Under the pieces are notes generated by a model. The model worked only from the letters and a program-made list of their open reading frames with translations, was not told where the DNA came from and ran no database searches. From positions 1 to 61,707 of the forward strand of contig DASWAT010000131.1 in NCBI GenBank assembly GCA_036390995.1: 61,707 nt of DNA, in the 5' to 3' direction. Both the position numbers and the translations under genes were made by a program. How positions within the stretch are numbered: position 1 is the stretch's first letter; each line of letters starts with the position of its first letter. Of this stretch, positions 49,928 to 57,899 are shown one piece after another. This DNA comes from DASQQQ01 sp036390995 (GTDB taxonomy: Bacteria; Actinomycetota; UBA4738; HRBIN12).

Positions 49928-50728
49928 GTGGTCCCGAGCGCCGAGCTCCGCGTCTACCAGCCCCTGGAGGCGTTCTCACCCGAGGAGCAGTCCCGGTGGG
50001 AGCGCTACATCGTCGAGGGGTGGCACCTGCGTCCCCGTCACGCCCGGTACCGGCAGCGGGTCACCCCCAAGGGACTGGGGGTCCTGGCCGAGGGCGGCGA
50101 GGGCGCCGACGTCCGGCTGGCGGGCGGCTCGTACTACGTGTGCCCGTGGCGGACCCGGCTTCGGGTCCTCGCCGGGCTCCTCGCGTTCCGGGAGGCCGCG
50201 CCGTTCGAGGGCAGCCAGGGCTTCGTCACCCGCGACGACGCTCGCAAGGCCACTCGGGAGCTCACTCGGTTGCGCAAACGCGACCCTTCGGCGATCTCGC
50301 ACATCATGCAGAGCCCGTGGCACGTGCCGGTCCGATGGTTCGTCCTGTTCGCGGACGACGAGCGACACCTCGTGGAGGAGCGTGGCAGGCACCGGCTGAA
50401 GTACGTGACCACGGCGCGTCGGGCCATCCGGAGGGCGGAGAAGACCATCCCGGTCCTTCGCCGAACCGACCTGAGCTCGGTGGCGGACGTGATCGTCGAG
50501 CTGCACGAGTGGCTGTCGTCGTTCGATCCGCGCTCGATCGTGGAGCTCGACTACGGGCGGCTGAGCGACTTCCTGACCTGGGACGATCTGGACAACGATC
50601 ACTCTGCCCGGGACCTCCAGGACGCGGTGAACGCCCTGTCGTCCGAGGAGTTCCCGCGCTCGGCCGAGCTCTACCAGGCGGTGATCGGCCACTGGGCCGA
50701 GGTCCGAGGCCACGAGAGCCTGAACTAG
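49928..50728 (+). CDS. Conserved hypothetical protein
   Basis: 266 aa, soluble, with no signal or membrane helix. Visible features are YQPLEAFSPEEQSRWERYI, WHVPVRWFVLFADDERHL, a basic helix (LKYVTTARRAIRRAEKTIPV) and an acidic C-terminal part (DYGRLSDFLTWDDLDNDHSA). I take it as an actinobacterial conserved protein of unknown function; no catalytic motif is evident. GTG 49928 is 11 nt from a TACACT box. It is divergent from the dehydrogenase operon. Confidence 0.7.
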   Translation: MVPSAELRVYQPLEAFSPEEQSRWERYIVEGWHLRPRHARYRQRVTPKGLGVLAEGGEGADVRLAGGSYYVCPWRTRLRVLAGLLAFREAAPFEGSQGFVTRDDARKATRELTRLRKRDPSAISHIMQSPWHVPVRWFVLFADDERHLVEERGRHRLKYVTTARRAIRRAEKTIPVLRRTDLSSVADVIVELHEWLSSFDPRSIVELDYGRLSDFLTWDDLDNDHSARDLQDAVNALSSEEFPRSAELYQAVIGHWAEVRGHESLN

Positions 50729-50770
50729 CGGCGCGGATCCGAGCGGAAGAAAGCGCAGCTGATCGAGGCG

Positions 50771-50843
50771 TGGCCAGGGGCAGAATCGAACTGCCGACAC
50801 CGCGGTTTTCAGCCGCGTGCTCTGCCTACTGAGCTACCTGGCC
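50771..50843 (-). tRNA. tRNA-Phe (anticodon GAA)
   Basis: Acceptor GGCCAGG/CCTGGCC, D-arm with GCTCAGTAGGCAGAGC, anticodon stem CGCGG/CCGCG with loop CTGAAAA, T-arm GGCAG-TTCGATT-CTGCC, discriminator A. Last of three tRNAs reading leftward. Confidence 0.95.
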
Positions 50844-50882
50844 CCGGGGAGCACCCGCACTCGGCCGGCGCCGGCCCCTTCG

Positions 50883-50958
50883 CGCGCCCGACGGGCTTCG
50901 ATCCCGCGATCTCCGCCTTGACAGGGCGGTGAGGACGGCCAGACTCCTCTACGGGCGC
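50883..50958 (-). tRNA. tRNA-Asp (anticodon GTC)
   Basis: Acceptor GCGCCCG/CGGGCGC, D-stem GAGG/CCTC with an 11-nt loop, anticodon stem CCGCC/GGCGG with loop CTGTCAA, discriminator G as expected for Asp. The T-loop is ATCGAAG: the nearly invariant T54 is A. Confidence 0.9.
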
Positions 50959-50979
50959 GTGTCGATATTCGGTTGTCGG

Positions 50980-51052
50980 TGCCCCCAACGGGATTCGAAC
51001 CCGTGTCGCCGCCTTGAAAGGGCGAAATCCTAGGCCGCTAGACGATGGGGGC
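50980..51052 (-). tRNA. tRNA-Glu (anticodon TTC)
   Basis: Acceptor GCCCCCA/TGGGGGC, anticodon loop CTTTCAA, T-arm ACGGG-TTCGAAT-CCCGT, discriminator A. First of the Glu-Asp-Phe cluster; CCA is not encoded. Confidence 0.95.
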
Positions 51053-51098
51053 CCGAGCGCCCGGGACGCCGGTCCCGCCCCTGGGGACAGCGCGCAAG

Positions 51099-51104
51099 AG
51101 TATA
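51099..51104 (-). promoter_or_regulatory. -10 box of the tRNA Glu-Asp-Phe cluster
   Basis: TATACT on the minus strand, about 46 nt before tRNA-Glu. Between them lies a GGGAC-GCCG-GTCCC hairpin (51063-51076). Confidence 0.5.
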
Positions 51105-51254
51105 GCCTCACGGGACCGGGCCTCGAGGTCCTGGGGGGCCATCCCCGCATCCCCCGGGCGCGTCATCGGTTCCCGTCGCGGGGGCCATCACCAGGCGCTT
51201 CTTGTTCGAGGAGCCTTCAGAGGGCCTCCCTGGGGCGCCGATGGAGCCTGTGAG

Positions 51255-51419
51255 ATGCGAGGGCTGCTGGAGTTCCTGGGGATCGTGGAGCCGCAAGGCG
51301 AACGGCGGGAGCCGGTGGCGCTGCCCGCATGGGGCCGGTGGCTCGCTCCTATCGTCACCGGGGCGCTCACCCTGGCCTCGCTCCTCGTCTACGCCGTGGT
51401 TCGGCTGCTCATCGGCTGA
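51255..51419 (+). CDS. Small membrane protein
   Basis: 54 aa. A short polar N-terminus (MRGLLEFLGIVEPQGERREP) is followed by one membrane helix (WLAPIVTGALTLASLLVYAVVRLLIG). ATG 51255 has GGAG about 9 nt upstream. The end overlaps the convergent DUF192 gene by 11 nt. It looks real from its composition and ribosome-binding site, but nothing identifies a function. Confidence 0.4.
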   Translation: MRGLLEFLGIVEPQGERREPVALPAWGRWLAPIVTGALTLASLLVYAVVRLLIG

Positions 51420-51750
51420 TCTCTTCACCCAGCCGCAGACGGTCCCCTTCGCGGACGTCGGTGTGAACGGCGCACTCCAGCACATGGCGAACCCCGGGGC
51501 GCGGGAGCACCAGTCGCCGCGGAGGGACTCGAAGGACCCGGATGACCCTGTGGTCCGCACCGAGCAGGACCACGGCGATCGCGAACCGCATCCCGAACGT
51601 GTGCACCGAGCGCGCGCGTTCGATGAAGAGCGCACTTCGGCGTTCGGGTTCGGACGCTCCGATGAGGCCACGCATCCGCTCCCTACGGGTCTCGGGCAGG
51701 CTCAGCCGCCACTTCGCGCCGCGGGGATCGACCGCCGTGATGGTCCGCAC
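51409..51750 (-). CDS. DUF192 protein
   Basis: 113 aa. DUF192 is a compact beta-barrel of unknown role, often exported. Here there is no signal peptide. Diagnostic blocks: ETRRERMRGLIG, RARSVHTFGMRFAIAVVLLG and DHRVIRVLRVPPRRLVLPRP, then VLECAV. GTG start exactly 6 nt after a TAGCGT box. Convergent with the small membrane protein. Confidence 0.85.
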   Translation of the reverse strand: MRTITAVDPRGAKWRLSLPETRRERMRGLIGASEPERRSALFIERARSVHTFGMRFAIAVVLLGADHRVIRVLRVPPRRLVLPRPGVRHVLECAVHTDVREGDRLRLGEEISR

Positions 51751-51756
51751 GGGTCG

Positions 51757-51762
51757 ACGCTA
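51757..51762 (-). promoter_or_regulatory. -10 box of DUF192, leaderless
   Basis: TAGCGT on the minus strand, exactly 6 nt before GTG. Confidence 0.45.
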
Positions 51763-51871
51763 GCCGGGACCTGCGACAGGCCGGTCGGGATCGCAGGCGC
51801 CGGACAACCCGGAGAAGCCGAGGACGTTCTGAACCAAGAGGGGAGTGTGGCCGCACTCCGAGCGCCGCGCG

Positions 51872-51877
51872 TACACT
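51872..51877 (+). promoter_or_regulatory. -10 box of the GH25 gene
   Basis: TACACT 11 nt before the ATG. No Shine-Dalgarno sequence lies between. Confidence 0.4.
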
Positions 51878-51888
51878 TCGCCCTTCCC

Positions 51889-53772
51889 ATGGAGGTGATC
51901 TCGGCGACACGAGGAGCCACCCGCGCCGTCGTCGGCCTGGCCGCGGCGATGATCGTGGCGGCGACGTGGGTCTTCGCCACCCCGGCCGATGCTGCGTCCG
52001 GCGGGGGATACGCCGGATCGACGATGCACGCCGCAAGCTCGGCGCCCCTCGTCGCCGCTGCGGTGCCTCCGGGGGCGGTGCCTGGGATCGACGTGTCCCA
52101 CCACCAAGACGTGATCGACTGGGCGCAGGTCGCCGCCTCGGGCCAGCGGTTCGTGATCGCGAAGGCGACCGAGGGCCTTGGATACGTCGATCCGATGTAC
52201 TCGACGAACCGCGCCGGGGCGACGGCGGCCGGGCTCGTGTTCGGGGCCTACCACTTCGCCCGGCCCGACCTGCACCCCAACAACCCCTTGGGGGAGGCGG
52301 ATCACTTCGTGGACACGGCCCAGCTCGGCCCGGGGAACATCATCCCCGTGCTCGACCTGGAACGCTCCGGGGACCTCACCCAAGCCGATCTCACCCAGTG
52401 GATCCTCGCGTGGCTCGGCGAGGTCACGGCCCGGACCGGCGTGCGACCGATGGTCTACACGAGCCCGAACGGGTGGGCGAACCGGACGGGCGACACGACG
52501 GCTGTTGCCGATGCCGGGTACACGGTGCTCTGGGTGGCCCACTGGTCAGTCACGGAGCCGACGGTGCCGGCGAACGACTGGCAGGGCAACGGCTGGACCT
52601 TCTGGCAGTACACCGACTGCGGTTCGGTGCCCGGGATCCAGGGCTGCGTGGACCTCGACTGGTACGAGAGCTCGGACTTCACGCCTGTCACGATCCCCTC
52701 GCCGGACACGGTCGCGCCGGTGGCCACGCTGGCGACCCCGACCGAGGTGGTGGGTCCGGTCACGGTCTCGTTCAGCGAGATCGTCCACGCCGTGACCACG
52801 GCGAACGTGACGTTGACAGCACAGGGCACCGTGGTGCCGTCGACGATCGCCTGTTGGTCGAAGAAGGGCGCGCAAGTCGACTGCGTCACCGGCAACGTGA
52901 TCACGGCGATCCTCACGCCGAGCGAGCCGCTGATCCCGGGCCAGTCGTACACGGCGGCTATGAACCCTGTGAGTGTCGTGCCGCAGATCGTCGACCGAGC
53001 CGGGAACCCCGCGACGCCGGTCGAGCAGGTGTTCGCCCCTCCCACCGAGGTCGAGCAGGGCAGCCCGGCCGTCACCTATGCGTGGCGCCCGGTCTCGGCG
53101 CCCAGGGCGTACGGCCGCTCCTACGTGGTCGAGCGCTCGGCGGGTGCCACGGCGTCGTTCACGTTCACCGGGAACTCCGTGAGCTGGTACACGGTGATGG
53201 GACCGACGCAAGGCAAGGCCTCGGTGTCGATCGATGGGCGCCCGCAGGGCACCTTCGACCAGTACGATCCCGTCTGGCGCGTCCGGGTGAGCCGCACGTT
53301 CACTCGGCTCGGACCGGGCGAGCACACGATCACGATCCGGGTCCTCGGGGTGAAGGGCTCGCCCGCCGGGACGGACACGCAGGTCGTGGTCGACGCGTTC
53401 GGGGTCGGCTCCAAGGTCGTGTGGAACCCACCGCTCGTGCAGGCCTGGGGGAGGCTGAAGATGAAGGCGGCCTCGGGGGGCAGCGTTGCGGTGGGGGACC
53501 TCGCTCGATCGGCGGCCGCGTTCACGTTCTGGGGCACGGGTGTGGAGTGGCGAACCGTTCGCGGCCCCGATCAGGGTCGGGCGAGCCTCTTCGTCGACGG
53601 GGCGCTCGTGAAGACCGTGGACAACTTCGCGGCCACGAAGTCGTTCCAGGTGCGCTCGATCACCGGGATGGCTCTGGGCGAGCACGAGCTGCGGATCGTG
53701 GTGCTCGGCACTGCACGACCGAAGTCCGTGGGGACGAAGATCGCGGCCGACTCCTTCACGGTCCTTCCCTGA
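51889..53772 (+). CDS. Secreted GH25 lysozyme with Ig-like and C-terminal beta-domains
   Basis: 627 aa. The signal peptide (about 1-36) ends ATPADAA. The GH25 muramidase domain (about 64-265) starts PGIDVSHHQDVIDWAQV (Asp68) and has PVLDLERSGD (Asp156 and Glu158, the DxE catalytic pair), GVRPMVYTSPNGW and WTFWQYTDCG. A bacterial Ig-like domain follows (about 285-370; VTVSFSEIVHAVTTANVTL). Then come two related beta-domains (about 375-495 and 500-627), each with a FTFTGNSVSWYTVMGP or FTFWGTGVEWRTVRGP strand, a short DG hairpin and an LGxHxxxIxVLG strand. The last two probably bind cell wall or sugar. Likely acts on peptidoglycan outside the cell. Confidence 0.92.
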   Translation: MEVISATRGATRAVVGLAAAMIVAATWVFATPADAASGGGYAGSTMHAASSAPLVAAAVPPGAVPGIDVSHHQDVIDWAQVAASGQRFVIAKATEGLGYVDPMYSTNRAGATAAGLVFGAYHFARPDLHPNNPLGEADHFVDTAQLGPGNIIPVLDLERSGDLTQADLTQWILAWLGEVTARTGVRPMVYTSPNGWANRTGDTTAVADAGYTVLWVAHWSVTEPTVPANDWQGNGWTFWQYTDCGSVPGIQGCVDLDWYESSDFTPVTIPSPDTVAPVATLATPTEVVGPVTVSFSEIVHAVTTANVTLTAQGTVVPSTIACWSKKGAQVDCVTGNVITAILTPSEPLIPGQSYTAAMNPVSVVPQIVDRAGNPATPVEQVFAPPTEVEQGSPAVTYAWRPVSAPRAYGRSYVVERSAGATASFTFTGNSVSWYTVMGPTQGKASVSIDGRPQGTFDQYDPVWRVRVSRTFTRLGPGEHTITIRVLGVKGSPAGTDTQVVVDAFGVGSKVVWNPPLVQAWGRLKMKAASGGSVAVGDLARSAAAFTFWGTGVEWRTVRGPDQGRASLFVDGALVKTVDNFAATKSFQVRSITGMALGEHELRIVVLGTARPKSVGTKIAADSFTVLP

Positions 53773-53807
53773 GCCGGCGGGTGCGTCACACCGGCGGCTC
53801 CACGGGC

Positions 53808-53813
53808 TAGGGT
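53808..53813 (+). promoter_or_regulatory. -10 box of the methyltransferase, leaderless
   Basis: TAGGGT exactly 6 nt before the GTG start. Confidence 0.45.
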
Positions 53814-53819
53814 GGGCGG

Positions 53820-54620
53820 GTGGATCCGGAGATCCTCGACCACTATGGGAAGGGCGTCGAGCGGGACCGGCTCCTTGGGGGCGGGTCGCGGATCGAGTTC
53901 GCGCGCACGAAGGAGCTACTGGAGCGATACCTGCCCCCGCCACCTGCGAGCGTCCTCGACGTGGGCGGCGGGCCAGGGCGGTACGCGGCCTGGCTCGGCG
54001 AGCTCGGGTACGTGGCCCACATGGTCGATCCGGTTCCCCTGCACGTCGAGCAGGCCACGGCGCTGGCAGAACGGACCGGGATCCGTTTCACGACTTCTGT
54101 GGGGGATGCCAGGCATCTCGAGGGTCCTGATGCTTCCCGCGACGTGGTCCTCATGCTCGGGCCGCTGTACCACCTCGTGGAGCGTGGGGATCGCATGCGT
54201 GCTCTGTCCGAGGCGCTTCGCGTCGTGCGGCCGGGTGGGCTCGTCGCCGTCGCCGCGATCTCCAGGTTCGCATCGCTGCTCGACGGGCTTCGGAACGGGT
54301 ATCTCGGAGACCCGCGATTCGACGCGATCGTCGAACGCGACCTCCGCGATGGCTTCCATCGCAACCCGACCGCCGAGCTCGACTTCTTCACGAACGCGTA
54401 CTTCCATCATCCCGGCGAGCTGGCCGAGGAAGTCACGGATGCGGGCCTCAGGCTCGAAGGAGTCTTCGGCATCGAAGGTCCCGGCTGGCTCCTGTGGGAG
54501 CTGTGGGACGACCCTCAGGGACGGGAGAGCATCCTGCGGGTAGCTCGCGCCGTGGAGCAGGAGCCGGCGCTCCTCGGCGCGAGCGGCCACCTTCTGGCGA
54601 TCGCCCGACGTCGCGGATGA
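53820..54620 (+). CDS. SAM-dependent methyltransferase, class I
   Basis: 266 aa. Rossmann-like fold: motif I VLDVGGGPGRYAAWLGELGY (about 45-64), acidic end of strand 2 HMVDPVPLHVEQA, DARHLEGPDASRDVVLMLGP and YHLVERGDRMRALSEALRVV with RPGGLVAVAAI. No substrate-specific element is recognised. GTG start behind a leaderless promoter. The stop lies 8 bp from the 3' end of tRNA-Lys on the other strand. Confidence 0.88.
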   Translation: MDPEILDHYGKGVERDRLLGGGSRIEFARTKELLERYLPPPPASVLDVGGGPGRYAAWLGELGYVAHMVDPVPLHVEQATALAERTGIRFTTSVGDARHLEGPDASRDVVLMLGPLYHLVERGDRMRALSEALRVVRPGGLVAVAAISRFASLLDGLRNGYLGDPRFDAIVERDLRDGFHRNPTAELDFFTNAYFHHPGELAEEVTDAGLRLEGVFGIEGPGWLLWELWDDPQGRESILRVARAVEQEPALLGASGHLLAIARRRG

Positions 54621-54627
54621 ACGCCCG

Positions 54628-54702
54628 TGGGCCGGGCAGGATTCGAACCCGCGACACGAGGGTTAAAAGCCCCCTGCTCTGACCAGACTGAGCTACCGGC
54701 CC
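54628..54702 (-). tRNA. tRNA-Lys (anticodon TTT)
   Basis: Acceptor GGGCCGG/CCGGCCC, D-arm with GCTCAGTCTGGTCAGAGC, anticodon stem GGGGG/CCCTC (one G-T pair) with loop CTTTTAA, T-arm GCGGG-TTCGAAT-CCTGC, discriminator A, CCA not encoded. Confidence 0.95.
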
Positions 54703-54709
54703 TGCCGCG

Positions 54710-54715
54710 ATTGTA
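54710..54715 (-). promoter_or_regulatory. -10 box immediately before tRNA-Lys
   Basis: TACAAT on the minus strand with only 7 nt between it and the mature tRNA 5' end. Transcription would start at or within about 1-2 nt of the tRNA itself. Confidence 0.5.
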
Positions 54716-54806
54716 GGGAAACCGGCTGGAACGTCGGTCCTCCTTCGGCCGTCCGACCAGGTGCGAGCTCCGACCCTTGGAGTTCCGACCCGAAGGAGGC
54801 GAGCCC

Positions 54807-55538
54807 ATGAACCGACGGGGAGTCGTGATCACCGCGGTGGCCGTGGCAGCGCTCGTGATCGGTTTCACGGCCCGGGCGATGGCCGGGGATGGCGCCCCAA
54901 CCTCGCAGAAGCCGGCCCGGACGATCACCGTGACCTCCACGGCCACGGTGAAGGCGGCACCCGACGAAGCCGTCGTGGATCTCGGCGTGAGCACGGAATC
55001 ACCCGACAGCGCCCAGGCGTTCGCACAGAACGCGACGGACATGCAAGCCGTGCTCGACGCGCTGAAGGCGGCCGGCGTGGCCGAGAAGGACCTGCGGACG
55101 CTCAACGTCTCGCTCGACCAGAAGGTCGTCGACCGCGGCAAGCCGGGCGAGCACACGGTGTTCGTGGCCTCGAACCGGATCGAGGCCACGGTCCACGACC
55201 TCTCGGCCGTGGGCTCCGTGATCGACGCGGCCGTGCGAGCGGGCGCGGACTCGGTCGATGGCGTGCGCTTCCAGCTCGCCGATCCGAACGTGGTTCGGAC
55301 CGATGCCCTCGCGTCCGCCGTCCGAGGCGCACGGGAGAAGGCCGATGCGCTGGCAGAGGCCGCTGGGACGCAGGTGGTGCGCGTGGTGACGATCCAGGAG
55401 GACAACTATCGGCTGCCCATGGCCCGAGCGGCCCTGCCGTTCGCAGGGGCGGTCTCCGAGCAGGTGACGACTCCGATCGTTCCGCCCGACTCGCTCGAGG
55501 CAAGCGTCACGGTGAGCGTGGTCTGGGAGATCTCCTGA
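54807..55538 (+). CDS. SIMPL-domain (DUF541) exported protein
   Basis: 243 aa. N-terminal signal or anchor helix (VVITAVAVAALVIGFTARAM), then the SIMPL domain: ITVTSTATVKAAPDEAVVDL, GVSTESPDSAQAFAQNATD, LKAAGVAEKDLRTLNVSL and GADSVDGVRFQLADPNVVR, ending in SVTVSVVWEIS. The family is linked to oxidative stress and signalling but has no proven activity. ATG 54807 has AGGAGG 9 nt upstream. Confidence 0.9.
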   Translation: MNRRGVVITAVAVAALVIGFTARAMAGDGAPTSQKPARTITVTSTATVKAAPDEAVVDLGVSTESPDSAQAFAQNATDMQAVLDALKAAGVAEKDLRTLNVSLDQKVVDRGKPGEHTVFVASNRIEATVHDLSAVGSVIDAAVRAGADSVDGVRFQLADPNVVRTDALASAVRGAREKADALAEAAGTQVVRVVTIQEDNYRLPMARAALPFAGAVSEQVTTPIVPPDSLEASVTVSVVWEIS

Positions 55539-55564
55539 GCGTGGCGTGGGTCGGCCGAAGCAGC

Positions 55565-57262
55565 TCAGCGAGGCCTCGGCGGCCGGCCTCCGGGCGGTGA
55601 CGCCCGGTACCGGTTCGTGATGGGCAGGCGCCGGTCGCGGCCGAACGCCTTCGGCGTGATCTTGATGCCCGGCGGAGCCTGGCGGCGCTTGTACTCTGCC
55701 CGGTCGATCATGCCGGCCACCCGCTCGACCAGCGCGGGGTCGAACCCCTCGGCCACGATCTCCTCGGGCGAGCGGTCCTCCTCCACGTAAGCCTCGACGA
55801 TCGGATCGAGTTCCTCGTACGGGGGCAGGCTGTCGGTGTCCTTCTGGCCGGGTCGTAGCTCGGCCGAGGGAGGTTTCGTCATCACGCGCTCGGGGATCGG
55901 GGGCGTCCCCGGCTGCGCGTTCCGCCAGGCCGCGAGCTCGTACACGAGTGTCTTCGGCACGTCCTTGATCGGCGCGAACCCCCCGGCCATGTCGCCGTAC
56001 AACGTGGAGTAGCCCACGGCGTACTCGCTCTTGTTCCCGGTCGCAAGCGGCAGCGCGCCGAACTTGTTCGAGATGGCCATCACCAGGTTGCCGCGGATCC
56101 GGGCCTGGACGTTCTCCTCGGCCACGTCCGGCTCGGTCCCCCGGAAGGCGTTCTCGAGCGCCGAGAGGTACGCCTTGAACAGGTCGTCGATCCAGATCTC
56201 GTCGATCCGGACGCCGAGACGGCGCGCCACCTCGATGGCGTCCTCCACGCTCTCGGCCGACGAGTACGGCGATGGCATGGCAAGGGTCCGCACCGTCTGC
56301 GCCCCGAGCGCGTCGGCAGCCAGGGTGGCCGTGATCGCGGAATCGATCCCGCCGGAGAGTCCCAGCACGACCTCGCCGAAGCCGTTCTTGCGCACGTAGT
56401 CGCCGAGCCCCAGGACGAGTGCGCGGTAGACCTCCTCTGGACCCTCGGGCCACGGTGGCCGGGACGGGTCGGGCGGTGGAGGCTTGGCGGACGCCGGCAC
56501 GACCGGTCCGGGGAACCCCTCCGCGGCGCCGGGTACGTCGAGGTCCACGACCAGCAGGTCCTCCTCGAAGGCGGCCGCATGCCACGCCAGCTCGCCGTCC
56601 GGAGCGACCACCATGCTGCCGCCGTCGAACACCAGCTCGTCCTGTCCGCCGACGAGGTTCACGTAGACGATCCACGCGCCCGTCTCCCGGGCCCGGTCGC
56701 GGCAGATCTCGAGCCGCTCCGAGGTCTTGTGCCGGTGGTACGGCGAGCCGTTGATGTTCGGGATGACCTTCACGCCGAGACCCGCGTACGCGTCGAACGG
56801 CGGTCCCGGCTTCCACGCGTCCTCGCAGACCGAGATGCCGAGCGCCGAGGATGCCACCCGGACCGGGCAGGCCGAGTCGCCGGGGACGAAGTACCGCTGC
56901 TCGTCGAACACGCCGTAGTTCGGAAGCCGTTCCTTGTGGTAGCGGGCCACGACCTTCCCGCCGGACAGAAGCCCGGCGGCGTTATGAAGGCCGCGATCGC
57001 TCCGGTCCACGAACCCGGCCAGCACCCCACACCCTCCGGCGGTGCGTCGAGCCAGGTCCTGGAGGGCCTCGAGGTTGTCCCGCACGAACTCGGGGCGCAG
57101 GACCAGGTCCTCCGGCGGATAGCCCGTGACGGCGAGCTCCGGGAAACACACGAGATCGGCGCCGGCCTCGGAGGCCCGGGCGGCCCAGTCCGCCATCCGT
57201 TCGACGTTCCCGGCGAGGTCGCCGACCGTGCAGTTCACCTGACCAAGGGCGATCCGGACCAC
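55565..57262 (-). CDS. nadE: Glutamine-dependent NAD+ synthetase
   Basis: 565 aa, fused two-domain type. The N-terminal nitrilase-like glutaminase (about 1-275) has the triad Glu42 (FPELAVTGYP), Lys110 (YHKERLPNYGVFDE) and Cys146 (GISVCEDAW). The C-terminal ATP-pyrophosphatase (about 285-565) has SGGIDS (303-308) and GNKSEYAVGYSTLYGDMAGG. Makes NAD from nicotinate adenine dinucleotide with ammonia channelled between domains. GTG start exactly 6 nt after TAGGCT, hence leaderless. Confidence 0.97.
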   Translation of the reverse strand: MVRIALGQVNCTVGDLAGNVERMADWAARASEAGADLVCFPELAVTGYPPEDLVLRPEFVRDNLEALQDLARRTAGGCGVLAGFVDRSDRGLHNAAGLLSGGKVVARYHKERLPNYGVFDEQRYFVPGDSACPVRVASSALGISVCEDAWKPGPPFDAYAGLGVKVIPNINGSPYHRHKTSERLEICRDRARETGAWIVYVNLVGGQDELVFDGGSMVVAPDGELAWHAAAFEEDLLVVDLDVPGAAEGFPGPVVPASAKPPPPDPSRPPWPEGPEEVYRALVLGLGDYVRKNGFGEVVLGLSGGIDSAITATLAADALGAQTVRTLAMPSPYSSAESVEDAIEVARRLGVRIDEIWIDDLFKAYLSALENAFRGTEPDVAEENVQARIRGNLVMAISNKFGALPLATGNKSEYAVGYSTLYGDMAGGFAPIKDVPKTLVYELAAWRNAQPGTPPIPERVMTKPPSAELRPGQKDTDSLPPYEELDPIVEAYVEEDRSPEEIVAEGFDPALVERVAGMIDRAEYKRRQAPPGIKITPKAFGRDRRLPITNRYRASPPGGRPPRPR

Positions 57263-57268
57263 GGCGCA

Positions 57269-57274
57269 AGCCTA
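57269..57274 (-). promoter_or_regulatory. -10 box of nadE, leaderless
   Basis: TAGGCT on the minus strand, exactly 6 nt before GTG. Confidence 0.45.
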
Positions 57275-57324
57275 GCCGTTCGACGGTCGGGTTCGGCCCG
57301 ACCGGCAGGGCGCGCCCCGGCCCC

Positions 57325-57813
57325 CTACCCCAGCCCGCCGATGTCGAGGTTGTAGGCCTCCCACATGAGGTCGGCGCCCTCCTGGCGGTGACGGACCAGC
57401 TTGCCGAGCACCCGCTGGACGTCATCGCGGGCGTCCCGGAGCGGCCAGCCCTCCCCGACCGATGTGGACTCGAACCTCTGGACGAGTTCCCTGGTGGCCT
57501 CGCGAAGCACGGGGTGCTCCTGGTGGAGCCGCTCGATCGATCCGGACAGGCGGGGAGCTCGCTTCTTGATGTCGTCGTACAGACCGCCCACCCGCTCGGT
57601 CATCTCGATGTGCTCGTCGATCATCTGCAGGAGCTCGTTCAGGTGCTTCGTGACGTCCGCCGTCCACTGCTCGAGTCGGCCGGACGCCGGACTCGAGATG
57701 GATTCCTCGAGCGCCACGAGCGCCTGGTGGAGATCGGCGCGGCGGCGCTGTGCCTCCTTGAACGCGGGACCGGGCTGCCAGTCGCTGGGGGGGTTCGGCT
57801 GGTTCGGCTCCAC
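57325..57813 (-). CDS. Hypothetical helical protein, four-helix-bundle-like
   Basis: 162 aa. A disordered, Pro/Asn-rich N-terminus is followed by long amphipathic helices. His- and Glu-rich spots (HLNELLQMIDEHIEMTE, LHQEHPVLREATRELVQR, LVRHRQEGADLMWEAYNLD) recall hemerythrin-like bundles that hold metal between helices. The exact H-HxxxE-HxxxH-HxxxxD set is not met, so this is only a resemblance. The ending EAYNLDIGGLG looks conserved-type. GTG start with GGAGGAGG upstream and a TATAGT box at 57844-57849. Confidence 0.6.
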   Translation of the reverse strand: MEPNQPNPPSDWQPGPAFKEAQRRRADLHQALVALEESISSPASGRLEQWTADVTKHLNELLQMIDEHIEMTERVGGLYDDIKKRAPRLSGSIERLHQEHPVLREATRELVQRFESTSVGEGWPLRDARDDVQRVLGKLVRHRQEGADLMWEAYNLDIGGLG

Positions 57814-57843
57814 GACGGACCTCCTCCTCGCCTCGAAGCTCGA

Positions 57844-57849
57844 ACTATA
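57844..57849 (-). promoter_or_regulatory. -10 box of the helical protein gene
   Basis: TATAGT on the minus strand, 30 nt before the GTG, with the ribosome-binding site in between. Confidence 0.4.
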
Positions 57850-57899
57850 GGCGCACCGACCCCTCGGGGGCCACCCGGAGCTCGTCCAGACGGAGCGCT

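Noticed and set aside
51063..51076. GGGAC-GCCG-GTCCC as a DosR box
   Set aside because: It lies between the -10 box and tRNA-Glu, downstream of the likely transcription start, so it is more likely a leader hairpin.
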